The notes beneath the pieces are model-generated. The model ran no database searches, was not told where the DNA came from, and saw only the letters and a list, made by a program, of their open reading frames with translations. This document shows positions 1-9,592 of a DNA stretch of 64,000 bases, piece by piece. Source of the DNA: Brucepastera parasyntrophica (GTDB taxonomy: Bacteria; Spirochaetota; Spirochaetia; Treponematales; Treponemataceae); the NCBI RefSeq assembly GCF_022376835.1, contig NZ_CP084606.1, forward strand, positions 3,175,033 to 3,239,032. The letters are read 5' to 3'. A program made the position numbers and the translations under genes. The number at the start of each line of letters is the position of its first letter. The first letter of the stretch is position 1.

Positions 1-3000
1 CGGTCGCGGATTTATATTACCTATGATCTGCGAGGAAACGCGCTTTCGATGACCGGCGCTGACGGCGTCGTAACTTCCTGGACCTATGATTCCAGAAACA
101 GAAAGCTGACGGAAAAAATGACCGGACCTGACGGGACCGCGCGCATTCAGGGCTGGATATATGATGACTGCGGAAATATTACCGCTCACATAGCAGGGGG
201 AGAACCTTCCGGATTTAATCCTGCGTCCGGAACCGGAATCAAAACGCGGTATTCATATGATGCGCTGAACCGCATCACTCAAACCGATTATCCTGACGGA
301 CAGATTCTCATACAGCGGTATGACGCGCTCGGCAGGGTACAGTCCGAACGGGACGCGCTCGGAAACCAGACGCGGTACACGTACAACAGCCGTGGCCTGC
401 TTTCAGGTACAACCGGGGAAATCAGAAAAGAACAGGCGCTGTATTACAACGCCTGGGGAGAATTAAGCGCCACAATACACAAAAACACCCAGTGGGGCGA
501 CCAGATACGGATACAGCATTATGACGATCATGGGAACCTCAGCTATGAACGCACAAATTCGGAACAGCTCTGGCAGTACTGGTATAATCCGCGGAACCTT
601 CTTGTCAGTTCGGCCGATCCGAACGGTACCATGACAAGCCTTGTATGGAGCGATACGGGACTTCTCATGTCTGAAACTAAACAGAACGACGGTCATACTG
701 AAAGCAGAAGCTGGACCTATGACATGGCGGGCTTTATGACCGGCGGCAGTGACGGCAGTATACATACGGCCGTAAACAGGATAGACGGGTCCTATAAGGC
801 CAACGCCTACGGACTTATAACCGCCTATTCCACAACAGTTGACGGAAAGACCCTGGCTGCGGCCCACCAGTATGACTCCGGCATGAGACCTCTGGAGCTG
901 GTATATCCCGACGGAAACACCGTCACATACCAGTATAATGGCCTGGGTGATCTTACGGCAATTCCCGGTTACGCCTCGGGCGGACAATACACCCGGACCG
1001 GCCGGCTCAATGAACTCCACGCCGCCAACGGTACCAAACTGCGAAAAAACTGGAACGGACAGACCGGCCTGCTTGACGGCTATGATTGGGGTATACCGGG
1101 CGTAGCGTCACGGTCCCTTTCCTGGGATACGAGGGGAAATATAGAAAAGATAACCCGGGGCGAAAACGCAAACAGATTTTCATATGACGCCCTGAACCGC
1201 CTGGACCGGGCAATCGAAACGGGCGAAATTGAAACCAGCGTACATGACTTCGGCCTGTCACGCCAGGGTATGAAGGCCTCGGACGTGGGCGGAAATACGG
1301 TCTTTTCATACGGAAACGCGCGTGAGGAAATAAAATTTGATTACCAGGCAATGAGCCTGGGTTATGATCTTGGTCTCGAAACACAGATAACCCGGCTGCG
1401 GCTTGAAGGCATCAGCGGACGGATTAATGAGCGTACTGTCGAAATATATATCAGCGTCACCGGCGCTGAAGGGACCTGGAAAAGAATAAAAAATTATTCC
1501 GTAAGTATTGATGAAACAGGGAGGATTTACCGCTTTGACGAACCGGTAACCGCGCGGTACATAAAAGTGCATAATACCTGGGATGAACGGGACGCCTCCT
1601 TTGATCCCGTCGACAGGCACACTATTGACGGCCCCGCCGCCGATATAGTCGATGTCTGGTTTATAATTGATGAACAGGACAGCTCCTGGTATTATGACCA
1701 GACCGGCAACCGGGTACTGGAAACAAAATACAGAAGGGGAGAACGGAGAATAGAAAGCACGTACTACCCGAACACAAACCTGCTGATGACCAGGGACGGA
1801 TGGTCGTACAACTATGACCGGAACGGCAACCTGACGGAACGGGGAAACAGCGGTGTCTGGAATGGAACCTCCGGCTCGTTTGACTTTGACGGAACACAGG
1901 GGGAAGTCTGGAAATACGGGTATGATCTTTCAAACCGCCTCGTGCGCGTGGAAAAATCAAGGAAGGGCATACAGGGCCTCACTGAAATAGCGGCCTATAC
2001 ATACGATGTGCGCGGGCTCAGGGTAAAAACCGTAAAACCGGGTGGCGGGACCGAGTATACCCAGTACGACCAGGCCGGAAACCTTATCTGGAAGGAAGGC
2101 AAAGCTGGGCAGTGCCGGTATATCCGGGCCGGAAATACCCTGTGGGCCGAGGAACGGATCGCTGACGGCGCAACCGCCGTATACTATCACCACACCGACC
2201 ACCTCGGCACCAGCGAAGCCGTTACCGACGCTTCTGGTCTGATAGTCTGGGAGGCGAATTACGAAGCCTTCGGCTCGGTCCTCCGGACATCCGGGACCAT
2301 GGCATTTGCGGCGAGCTACACGGGAAAGGAACTCGACGAAGACACCGGCCTGTATTATTTCAACGCGCGCTGGTATGACAGCAGCCTCGGAAAATTCATA
2401 ACAGAGGACCCCGCCCGCGACGGGACCAACTGGTATGAATACTGCAGGAACAATCCGCTGAAGTATGTTGATCCGGATGGTCTGGATGCATGGGAACATA
2501 CTAACGAGTGGAATGATGAGTATATAAATGGCTACAAAGAATATGTTGAAGCAAAAATAGCGAAATATCAAGAAAGTGGAGAAAAATTTACCTGTGAAGA
2601 TTTAGCTCTGGGTGTTTTAATTGATTATGCTTCAGAGAAAGGCTTGCCTGTTTCTATTGAGAATGGTAAAGGTGTTCATTATTCCGGTGATAAAAAATGG
2701 AAAAATATTGATAAATTTAAAAAGGAAGTATTATCTACAACAGCAGCCAAAGATATATTACAAAATACTGAAGGAATAAATGGACCAGAATTACGTAAAG
2801 GGGATATAGTTTTTATGGGACGTAGTTCTGCTAACGTCAACACTTCCACAAGTCATATTCAAGTTATCATAACTGACGATAAAACTATACTCACTGTTAA
2901 ACAAGGAAATTTGGAAAGAACAGGTAGAGGTGCAGGTAAATATGGCACCAATGGATATGGAGGGACAACGATACAAGATAGAAGCCATGATGTTACAAAT

Positions 3001-3144
3001 GATGTTTTTTATGGATCAAATAACGCTCCAGTAGAAAAAGCGAAGGATGCTTATCAAATGCAATTCCGTAGGTGGAACTATAAACAGTTTAATCAGAAAA
3101 TGGAAGAAAAAATGAAAAAAATAAATCGGACAAATAAAACTTGA
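1..3144 (+). CDS. RHS/YD-repeat protein with toxin-like C-terminal tail (5' partial)
   Basis: The frame is open from base 1, where a YDLRGN repeat precedes the first ATG at 49, so the gene starts before the window. Many YD repeats follow (YDALNR, YDALGR, YDQTGNR, YDLSNR), then the RHS core motif: HTDHLGT, YTGKELDEDTGLYYFNARWY, and a closing YVDPDGL near base 2480. Residues about 433-540 (counted from the ATG at 49) interrupt the repeats with a segment resembling a discoidin (F5/8 C) fold. After DPDGL the DNA becomes clearly AT-rich and encodes about 219 residues unlike the shell. The pattern is Cys849, then GDIVFM near residue 918, then His936 in SHIQVI, which recalls NlpC/P60 or papain-like cysteine peptidases. 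By family knowledge, RHS shells encapsulate and release such C-terminal toxins. The peptidase call is inference; the RHS call is firm. Confidence 0.85.
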   Translation, partial: RSRIYITYDLRGNALSMTGADGVVTSWTYDSRNRKLTEKMTGPDGTARIQGWIYDDCGNITAHIAGGEPSGFNPASGTGIKTRYSYDALNRITQTDYPDGQILIQRYDALGRVQSERDALGNQTRYTYNSRGLLSGTTGEIRKEQALYYNAWGELSATIHKNTQWGDQIRIQHYDDHGNLSYERTNSEQLWQYWYNPRNLLVSSADPNGTMTSLVWSDTGLLMSETKQNDGHTESRSWTYDMAGFMTGGSDGSIHTAVNRIDGSYKANAYGLITAYSTTVDGKTLAAAHQYDSGMRPLELVYPDGNTVTYQYNGLGDLTAIPGYASGGQYTRTGRLNELHAANGTKLRKNWNGQTGLLDGYDWGIPGVASRSLSWDTRGNIEKITRGENANRFSYDALNRLDRAIETGEIETSVHDFGLSRQGMKASDVGGNTVFSYGNAREEIKFDYQAMSLGYDLGLETQITRLRLEGISGRINERTVEIYISVTGAEGTWKRIKNYSVSIDETGRIYRFDEPVTARYIKVHNTWDERDASFDPVDRHTIDGPAADIVDVWFIIDEQDSSWYYDQTGNRVLETKYRRGERRIESTYYPNTNLLMTRDGWSYNYDRNGNLTERGNSGVWNGTSGSFDFDGTQGEVWKYGYDLSNRLVRVEKSRKGIQGLTEIAAYTYDVRGLRVKTVKPGGGTEYTQYDQAGNLIWKEGKAGQCRYIRAGNTLWAEERIADGATAVYYHHTDHLGTSEAVTDASGLIVWEANYEAFGSVLRTSGTMAFAASYTGKELDEDTGLYYFNARWYDSSLGKFITEDPARDGTNWYEYCRNNPLKYVDPDGLDAWEHTNEWNDEYINGYKEYVEAKIAKYQESGEKFTCEDLALGVLIDYASEKGLPVSIENGKGVHYSGDKKWKNIDKFKKEVLSTTAAKDILQNTEGINGPELRKGDIVFMGRSSANVNTSTSHIQVIITDDKTILTVKQGNLERTGRGAGKYGTNGYGGTTIQDRSHDVTNDVFYGSNNAPVEKAKDAYQMQFRRWNYKQFNQKMEEKMKKINRTNKT

Positions 3145-3306
3145 AAGATATAGGTCTCCAAATTTATATTTGTAGACCTATATAAAACTATTTGCGGGCT
3201 TATATCTGCATGTTTGAATCAGCTGGAAAAATGCCCGGGCCTTCCGCGGATTCCCCTGCCGCTTCCGATTTTTCTGATTTATCCTTTTATCATTTCAAAG
3301 CCAGTC

Positions 3307-3350
3307 TACTATAACAGTATACTATAATGATATAGTATACTGTTATAGTA
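3307..3350. repeat. 20-bp perfect inverted repeat, 4-base loop
   Basis: Arms 3307-3326 and 3331-3350 are exact reverse complements around the loop ATGA. The arms are AT-rich with a GTATAC core. It lies about 160 bp after the RHS stop and has no run of T next to it, so it is not a standard terminator. It could be an operator or a mobile-element relic. Confidence 0.8.
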
Positions 3351-3371
3351 TTAATGCCGTAATTCCCACAG

Positions 3372-3394
3372 TAATACGATAGCGTATCGTATTA
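3372..3394. repeat. 10-bp perfect inverted repeat, 3-base loop
   Basis: Arms 3372-3381 (TAATACGATA) and 3385-3394 flank GCG. A short CCCA/TGGG pairing outside the arms extends it if a 3-base bulge is allowed. It is only 21 bp from the larger palindrome but unrelated to it in sequence. Confidence 0.75.
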
Positions 3395-4187
3395 TGGGTG
3401 AACCCGATAATATTCCCCAGGCAAAAAACGGCGCCCCGCCGCAATAAAACACGGCGGTGTTTCTGTCAATTTTTACGAAAAATATTTTCCGTTTCATATA
3501 AATTGCAGTTTTAAGTAATATGGAACCATTCATAATATTACATTGTCAGCGCTTCCCGGTTTAACACTCTGGAACGCTTCCAGCGTGTCCGCCCTGTGCA
3601 TTCTGTTCACATTTGCTGGGACCATCTTTTCATCTGTTAACAGTAAATCATTCCGCCGCCCTGTAACCAGATATGTAATTACACAACATATGCAAGCGTA
3701 TGTCACCCTGTAGGCTGTGAAAAAAGTATCACTATGTCCGGAAAAGAATTTCCCACAGGCTGTCAACCTGACCAGTCAACCCCGCTGGAGTGCTTCATTA
3801 TCACCGCTGACCGGGACAGCGGACAACTTCTGTTTTTTAATACCACGGCTTGTAAAAAAAAATGGATCAATAGTCACACATTATTTTCGCTTCCCGGTTT
3901 AACATCTTTAAACCCTTCAATGCCCATAATGCATGCCGGTTAGCTTGCGGGCCGTCATTTTGCATTCTGGAGACAGAAAACGGGCGGCGTGAACTACTTC
4001 AAAGGGATCTTTTCCCGCCGCGCCGCTGCGGAATTCTGTATAACAAATCTTTGTACTACAAAAAAATATATAAAAACACTACAAGAAAAACGGAATTATG
4101 CTTATCTTTATTGTATGAGGATAGTCAGAATTTGTGAGGAATGTGATTAACATAAAATGTATTTTTTAAAACAAAAGCAGGTGAAAC

Positions 4188-6700
4188 ATGTTTAAAAATA
4201 TGAGCGTACAGATAAAGCTTTTCATCTTTGTAGCCATAGTCGTGGTAATATCTTTTGTGGCTGTCGCGCTGCTTGTTTCCGACCGGAGCATTGAGATGGC
4301 AAAGGAAGACGCCTTCACTCTTGCCAGGGAAATGGCGGAAAAATACAAAAACGAGATTATGGCGGAGCTTCAGGGCGCGCGTGTAACTTCGGAAACGCTT
4401 AAAGCTGTTTTGGAAACACTGAAAGACCATGATATTACCGACCGTGACATGATAAATGATATGCTGCGGAAAGCGCTTGAGCAGAAAGAGTATATCACCG
4501 CTTTTTGTGTCGCCTATGATCCCAATATGCTGGACGGCAGGGACGCGGAATATGCTGGACAGGCGCCATATGATGAAACCGGAAGATTCGCGCCTTACTG
4601 GAACAAGCTGGGCAGCAACATTGACGCGGAGCCTCTGCTCGATATAGATGCGCAGGACTGGTATATCGTTCCGAAAGGAAACAAAAAAGAGTATATAACA
4701 AACCCTTATCCCTTTCATGTCCAGGGGCAGGATGTTATGCTCGCCAGTTTCATTTTTCCCCTTATCCATGACGGCGAATTTATCGGCATTATCGCTTCCG
4801 ACATTGTTCTTGATAAACTCCAGGAGATGGTGTCCCAGGTAGATACACGGGGTATGGGAGAGTACACAGCGGTTTTTTCAAATTCCGGCGCGGTCGTGGC
4901 ACACCCGGACAAGCAGTATCTCGGAAAGACAATTGGCGAGCTGCTGCTTTATGACATGCTTATATCCCATCCTGATAAAATCGGTCCGGCAGTCCGGTCC
5001 GCAAATACATATATTCAAAACCATCCGCTGCCCGGTTCGCCTGACGAAGCGCAAATGAGAAAACATGAAAACACGGTGCAGTTTGTTGCCGGCCTGCTGG
5101 CATATTCGTCCGGTCAGAATAGAGCGAAACCTGACCTGAGTCTGCTCACGCCTGTTTTGGCCGGTGAAATGCTTGAGACCGATCCTGACCGGCTTGAATA
5201 TGTGCGCGAAGTATCCTCTGCCATAGGAAATGGTGAACTGTATATTTCCAGCAATAATGATTACTATACTGTATACATGCCGATACGTTTCAGCGAAGAC
5301 ACAAATCCCTGGTCTGTCGCTGTCAGTATTCCCATGCCGGAAGTACTGAAGGTTTCAAATAATATCCGGAACTATGTTATCATTGTGTGCGCCATCTCGG
5401 TATGCGTGATTGCTTTTATCATCTATCTGATATCAAAAAGTATTACCAGACCCATACTGACACTCGCGGGAGCGGCTAAACAGCTGGGCGAGGGTAATCT
5501 GAATGTGGAAGTACCGCTCGTCCAAAACAACAAAGAGATTGGTATTTTATCGAATGCCTTCAGGGTTATGGTCGAAAGGATCGACGGACTGATAAGAAAA
5601 CTCCAGAATAACGCGAAAGAACTGGAGGAAAAAAATGTCCATCTGAACAATCTGAATGAAATGCTGATCGCAACGAACCATGTGGCGGAAACCATTCTGA
5701 ATGTGGAATACCAGCAGTTTCAGGATGTTCTGCATCAATCACTGCGTATACTGGGAAAAAGCGCGGGGGCTGAGGGTGTGTCGATCTGGCAGAATTTTAC
5801 CTATCCGGACGGTAAAACATACGGACGGCGGCTGTCGGCGTGGATCACAGGGCAGTCCAATCAATATATGAATGCTGAATCTGTTATTGATCCCGACGAA
5901 CTTCTGCCCGGCTGGCGCCAGCAGGGCAAAATAAAAGGGAACGGCGGCAGCACAGTGCTGGATGGGAGCGCATTTTTACACCGTACCGACTCACTCCTGC
6001 ACGCAGGTTCTCTTTTCTTCATCCCGCTTGTATTGCATGATTCCGGCTGGGGATTTATTGCCTTTTCCTACAAAGCGGAACAGTATGACTTACCGCGCGA
6101 CGTGTCTGAAATACTCCGTTCCGGTGGAATGATGATCGCGTCGGCAATTATACAAAACCAGATTTCCGAAGATCTCGAGGAAGCGGAGGCAATGGCAGCG
6201 ACTGATTCACTTACCGGTCTGACTAACCGCAATGGTTTCCTGTTCAGGGCGTCCTCTATTTATACAACGAGCAAGGAAAAACATTCTCCATTATCGCTCC
6301 TGTTTTTTGATCTTGACCACTTTAAACGAATCAATGACCAATACGGGCATCCATTCGGAGATGAAGTTTTGAAGGCTTTTGCGGCGGTGGTCAAACAGGA
6401 AACACGGTTGGATGATGTATGCTGCCGGTACGGCGGGGAGGAGTTTATCCTGCTGTGCAATAACTGTGATGCCTCCGGGGACAGGCAACTGCGAACAGGA
6501 TACTGGAAGCTGTCCGGAATATCCGTCTTCCGGATATCCCTGAGTTTAGTTTTACCGTCAGCATTGGTATGATATCAGCCATTCCGGGCAAAAAGGATAC
6601 CTTAAATGGATATATCCAGAAGGCTGACAGCGCGCTTTACATGGCAAAAAATAACGGCCGTAACCAAATCATGGTTTATTCAAAACAGGAAAAACAGTGA
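4188..6700 (+). CDS. Membrane diguanylate cyclase: Cache-HAMP-GAF-GGDEF (frameshifted)
   Basis: Predicted inner-membrane sensor that would make cyclic di-GMP. In order: transmembrane helix about 8-28, large periplasmic Cache-type sensor about 40-390, second helix about 398-420, HAMP 421-475, coiled coil, GAF-like domain about 510-655, GGDEF domain from about 674. GGEEF lies at 749-753, with RLDD five residues ahead, matching the RxxD product-inhibition site. The starting frame stops at 6572. The rest of the domain (IPEFSFTVSIGMIS, ADSALYMAKNNGRNQI) continues in the -1 frame to TGA at 6698-6700. The shift falls at the G run 6477-6480 and one extra G would restore a single frame. If real, the shift removes the C-terminal part of the cyclase domain; a sequencing error is likelier. 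Confidence 0.85.
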
Positions 6701-6856
6701 ATAAATCTATCAAGGATGGTTTCTTTATTCGTCGGCGATGATCCGTCTGGAAGACAGAGCTACCTGTTGGAATAAAAAATATGGCAGGAAAAATGACATC
6801 GAACAGAATAACTATACGTATGGGCGAAAAACAAAATCCGGTTTTGGGCGGCGGGG

Positions 6857-6896
6857 CCGGATAACAGGTATCTAACAGATGCTTTCTGTTATCCGG
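6857..6896. repeat. 11-bp inverted repeat after the cyclase gene
   Basis: Arms 6857-6867 (CCGGATAACAG) and 6886-6896 are exact complements with an 18-base loop. No T run follows on either strand, so terminator function is uncertain. Confidence 0.6.
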
Positions 6897-6960
6897 AAGA
6901 AAAACCAAACTTATTCAGTTTTTTTTACTATTGCGGCTAAACAAGTTTTTATGGCGGCAG

Positions 6961-7288
6961 GCTGGGGAAACTCCGTTTCGTTAATTAATAAAAGCCTGTG
7001 TCTATGCCATGAAGAAAGGTTTTAAGCTTCGGCCCGCAGATTAAGAGCGAAGCTGAAGGGAGCTGCCCGGTGAAACTAAAGGCAATTCTGATGAGCAATA
7101 TAGCGATCATCCTGGGCATGGTTCCCATGGCTATGGGAATAGGCGCATCTCTGGCGGAAATACGTCAGCCCATGGGCGTTGTCATTATCGGCGGAATCAT
7201 TTCCTCTACCGTTCTGACACTCTGGTTTATCCCCGCAATAGAATACTTGGTAAGCCGCCGCAGCCGGCTTGAAGGAAGGACTATATGA
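6961..7288 (+). pseudogene. C-terminal remnant of an RND (HAE1/AcrB-type) efflux pump
   Basis: From 7070 to 7288 the reading frame (LKAILMSNIAIILGMVPMAMG, then EIRQPMGVVIIGGIISS, TLWFIP) is typical of the last transmembrane helices of RND exporters. Homology can be followed back to about 6961 only by changing frame at least twice (NSVSLIN in one frame, YAMKKGFKLRPAD in another). The other thousand or so residues of an RND pump are missing. The remnant overlaps by 4 bp the start of the TolC-like gene, as expected from an old efflux operon. It is a real truncation, not just a base error. Confidence 0.75.
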
Positions 7289-8639
7289 AATTTGTACATT
7301 CGTTAAATCGTACATTCCGGCATGTACTTAGCTGTCTGATGGTGCTTTTTATGTTTGGCCAGTCGATCTCCGCTGTTGCGGAGGATTATAACCTGGAAAC
7401 ATATCTGGAAAGGGTCAAGACGAATAATCTTGACCTTGCCGTGGCGGCAAAAGAACTGGAACTTTCCCAGCAGTATGTTAACCAGGCCCGGTCGGCCTTT
7501 TTCCCGGTTATTGCTGCCCAGGGTGGCTATACCCGGAATTTCCTTGACCGTGAAGAGTCCAGGGCTGTTGCCTCCCTGCCCGGCGGTGGTCCCTTGATTT
7601 TTCAAAACGTGGATGTCAATTATGACAATGAACTGTCCTTCGCAGTTGGACTGAACCAAACAATTTTTGACGCCGGAACTATTGCGGGTTACAACCAGGC
7701 AAAAAAAGGGCAGGCTATCCAGCAACAGGCCACGGAAAGTAAACGGCAGAATATCATCACCATCGCAAAAAAATGTATATACAGAACCAGCTGGCGCAAA
7801 GTCTGGTAAGCATTCTGGAAAGTTCCGAACAGATCAGCCTGGAGATATACCAGAGCACCGAAGGGAAATTCCAGGCTGGGGCGGCCACAGAACTTGAGCT
7901 GCTCATGGCAGAAGTAGACTGGAAGAACAGAATTCCCCAAACTATGGAAGCCCGGAAAAATGCCGACACGGCCATGATAGCGTTTAAGAAACTGGCGGGT
8001 ATTCCTCTTACGGAAACCGTGAATCTTACTGAAACCAGAGAAAGCCTTCCTCCTCTTCCTGATCCCCAAAGTCTGGAACATAGCCTGTCTATGCGTCCCG
8101 ATTACCATGCCCTTGTTCTCTCCCGGGAACTGGTGGATATAGAAAAGAAGGCTGCGCTGGGCGCCTTCATGCCTAAACTGACCGGCGGTTTCTCCTATGC
8201 CCTCGGCGGTATGGGAAACGGCCGTTCCCTGACAAGGGGGTATGATTTTTCACTTTTGAATCTCGATCTTACCCTGACTGTACCTCTCTTTACCGGAGGC
8301 TACCGCCTTTCCAAAGTACAGGAAGCCCGGCTGGAACAGGAGAAGGCTGAACTTTCCCTGACCAGAAAACGGGACTCTATTGAAAGTGAGTTTCTTGAAA
8401 TCCGGCTTCGTCTTAATGAAGCGGCCGAACGGGTTAAGACAGCCGAACTCACCGAAAGTATGGCCCAGCGGGCGGTAACCCTTTCCCGGAACGCCTATGC
8501 TAACGGACTGGTGACCCAGCTTTCGGTGAACCAGGCCATCGACAACCTGAGCCAGGCAAGCCTTGGCTACCGGAATGCCATCTACGAATATCTGGTTGCC
8601 TGTTATGACTGGGAACTGGCTACAGGCATGGTGAAATAA
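7285..8639 (+). CDS. TolC-family outer-membrane efflux protein (frameshifted at A7)
   Basis: Signal peptide (hydrophobic LSCLMVLFMFGQSISAVA), then two outer-membrane efflux protein repeats rich in long helices, ending WELATGMVK. The first frame runs 7285-7809 and diverges into nonsense after ITIAKK. The second frame, from 7773, carries on with YIQNQLAQSLVSILES. The joint is the A7 run 7767-7773, read as gcA AAA AAA in the first frame. A -1 slip there, or one extra A, gives a continuous protein of about 452 residues. By family the protein forms a trimeric export channel, but its pump partner upstream is only a remnant. Confidence 0.85.
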
Positions 8640-8737
8640 ATATGGGAAGAACCCTTGTTTGGACAGTTTCAACAGGGGGTAGTATTCGTTTCCTGCATCA
8701 CCTGTTTGAAATATATTGACTTATTGTACCATCTGTA

Positions 8738-8753
8738 TTTACTCTAGAGTAAA
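8738..8753. promoter_or_regulatory. 16-bp perfect palindrome upstream of the nitroreductase gene
   Basis: TTTACTCTAGAGTAAA is its own reverse complement. A TTGACT hexamer lies at 8716-8721 and an AT-rich TTATAT at 8759-8764, so the palindrome sits where a regulator could control a promoter for the two redox genes that follow. The exact -10 is ambiguous. Confidence 0.5.
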
Positions 8754-8862
8754 GAGCATTATATGAGCAACACTTTTGTTTTCATGAAAGGGTGAAAATA
8801 TGGAATATTCCCGTAAACCGGGGTGATACTATTTCCTGTTTTTAAATAAAGGAGTTTCAGTC

Positions 8863-9573
8863 ATGGATTTATACCATTCAATAGCGCAGCGCAAGTCATG
8901 CCGGAAATATGAAACGCAGCCCCTGGAGCACAGCATTATCAATGAAATTGAAGACGCGATTAAGGGTTTTGATGTGCTTTGTCCTTCTGTACCTCTGGAA
9001 TACCGTTTTAGCAAAAAAACAAAAGGCCGTTTCAATGCGGAAGCGCCCCAGTATCTGGTAATCAGCGGACAGGGCAAGGCAGGTGAAATGGAAAATACGG
9101 GCTTCCTGTTTGAGCAGTTGGTATTATGGCTTGACGCCATGGAAATCGGCAGTGTATGGCTCGGGTCATCAAAGGACTTGGAAACACAGAATACAGAGAA
9201 AGATATTATTACTCTGGCTTTCGGCCGGACAACAGAACAGGTACACCGGACAAAAGACAAGTTTGTTCGAAAACCGATCGGCAAAATCACAAACGCGCCG
9301 GATGATGTGTGTATTCAGGCCGCCCACCTCGCTCCCTCCGGAGTAAATACCCAGCCGTGGTATTTCGAGAAGAAAGGCGGCAAGGTTATGGTGTATGAAC
9401 AGAAATTAAAACCGCCGGTTTCACTGATGTATAAATTGTCGGATATTGATATGGGAATCGCTCTCTGCCATTACGCGCTTGCGTGTAAAGAAACTGGAAA
9501 GCCTTTCCAGTTCTCCCGGGTAACTGAAATGCCTGCAAAACCAGGCTATCTGCCTTTCGGCATAATTGAGTGA
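8863..9573 (+). CDS. Nitroreductase-family protein (TM1586-like)
   Basis: A 236-residue protein of the flavin-dependent nitroreductase superfamily. It begins with the usual helix (LYHSIAQRKSCRKYE) and has the second-half motif AAHLAPSGVNTQPWYF, where the SxxNxQPW pattern contributes to FMN binding. The layout resembles the TM1586 group, with two half-domains in one chain. A good ribosome-binding site (AAAGGAG) lies 8 bases before the ATG. The next gene starts 20 bp downstream on the same strand, so the two are probably cotranscribed. The substrate is unknown. Confidence 0.8.
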   Translation: MDLYHSIAQRKSCRKYETQPLEHSIINEIEDAIKGFDVLCPSVPLEYRFSKKTKGRFNAEAPQYLVISGQGKAGEMENTGFLFEQLVLWLDAMEIGSVWLGSSKDLETQNTEKDIITLAFGRTTEQVHRTKDKFVRKPIGKITNAPDDVCIQAAHLAPSGVNTQPWYFEKKGGKVMVYEQKLKPPVSLMYKLSDIDMGIALCHYALACKETGKPFQFSRVTEMPAKPGYLPFGIIE

Positions 9574-9592
9574 TACGCTTCCGGAGGATGGC

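Larger units (their letters stand above)
3145..4187. other. 1-kb stretch without a convincing gene
   Basis: Only short unlikely frames occur here and no immunity gene for the RHS tail is recognisable. The region holds two perfect palindromes (3307-3350 and 3372-3394). It also has a 17-base direct repeat at 3550-3566 and 3888-3904. On the minus strand both copies translate to a similar peptide ending (VKPGS followed by NNV or DNV). This suggests decayed duplicate gene ends, but the similarity is short. The last 100 bases are AT-rich and probably hold the promoter of the next gene. Confidence 0.5.

Noticed and set aside
1957..2571. Long minus-strand frames inside the RHS gene
   Set aside because: They are shadows of a strongly supported repeat protein and show no signal, motif or ribosome-binding site.
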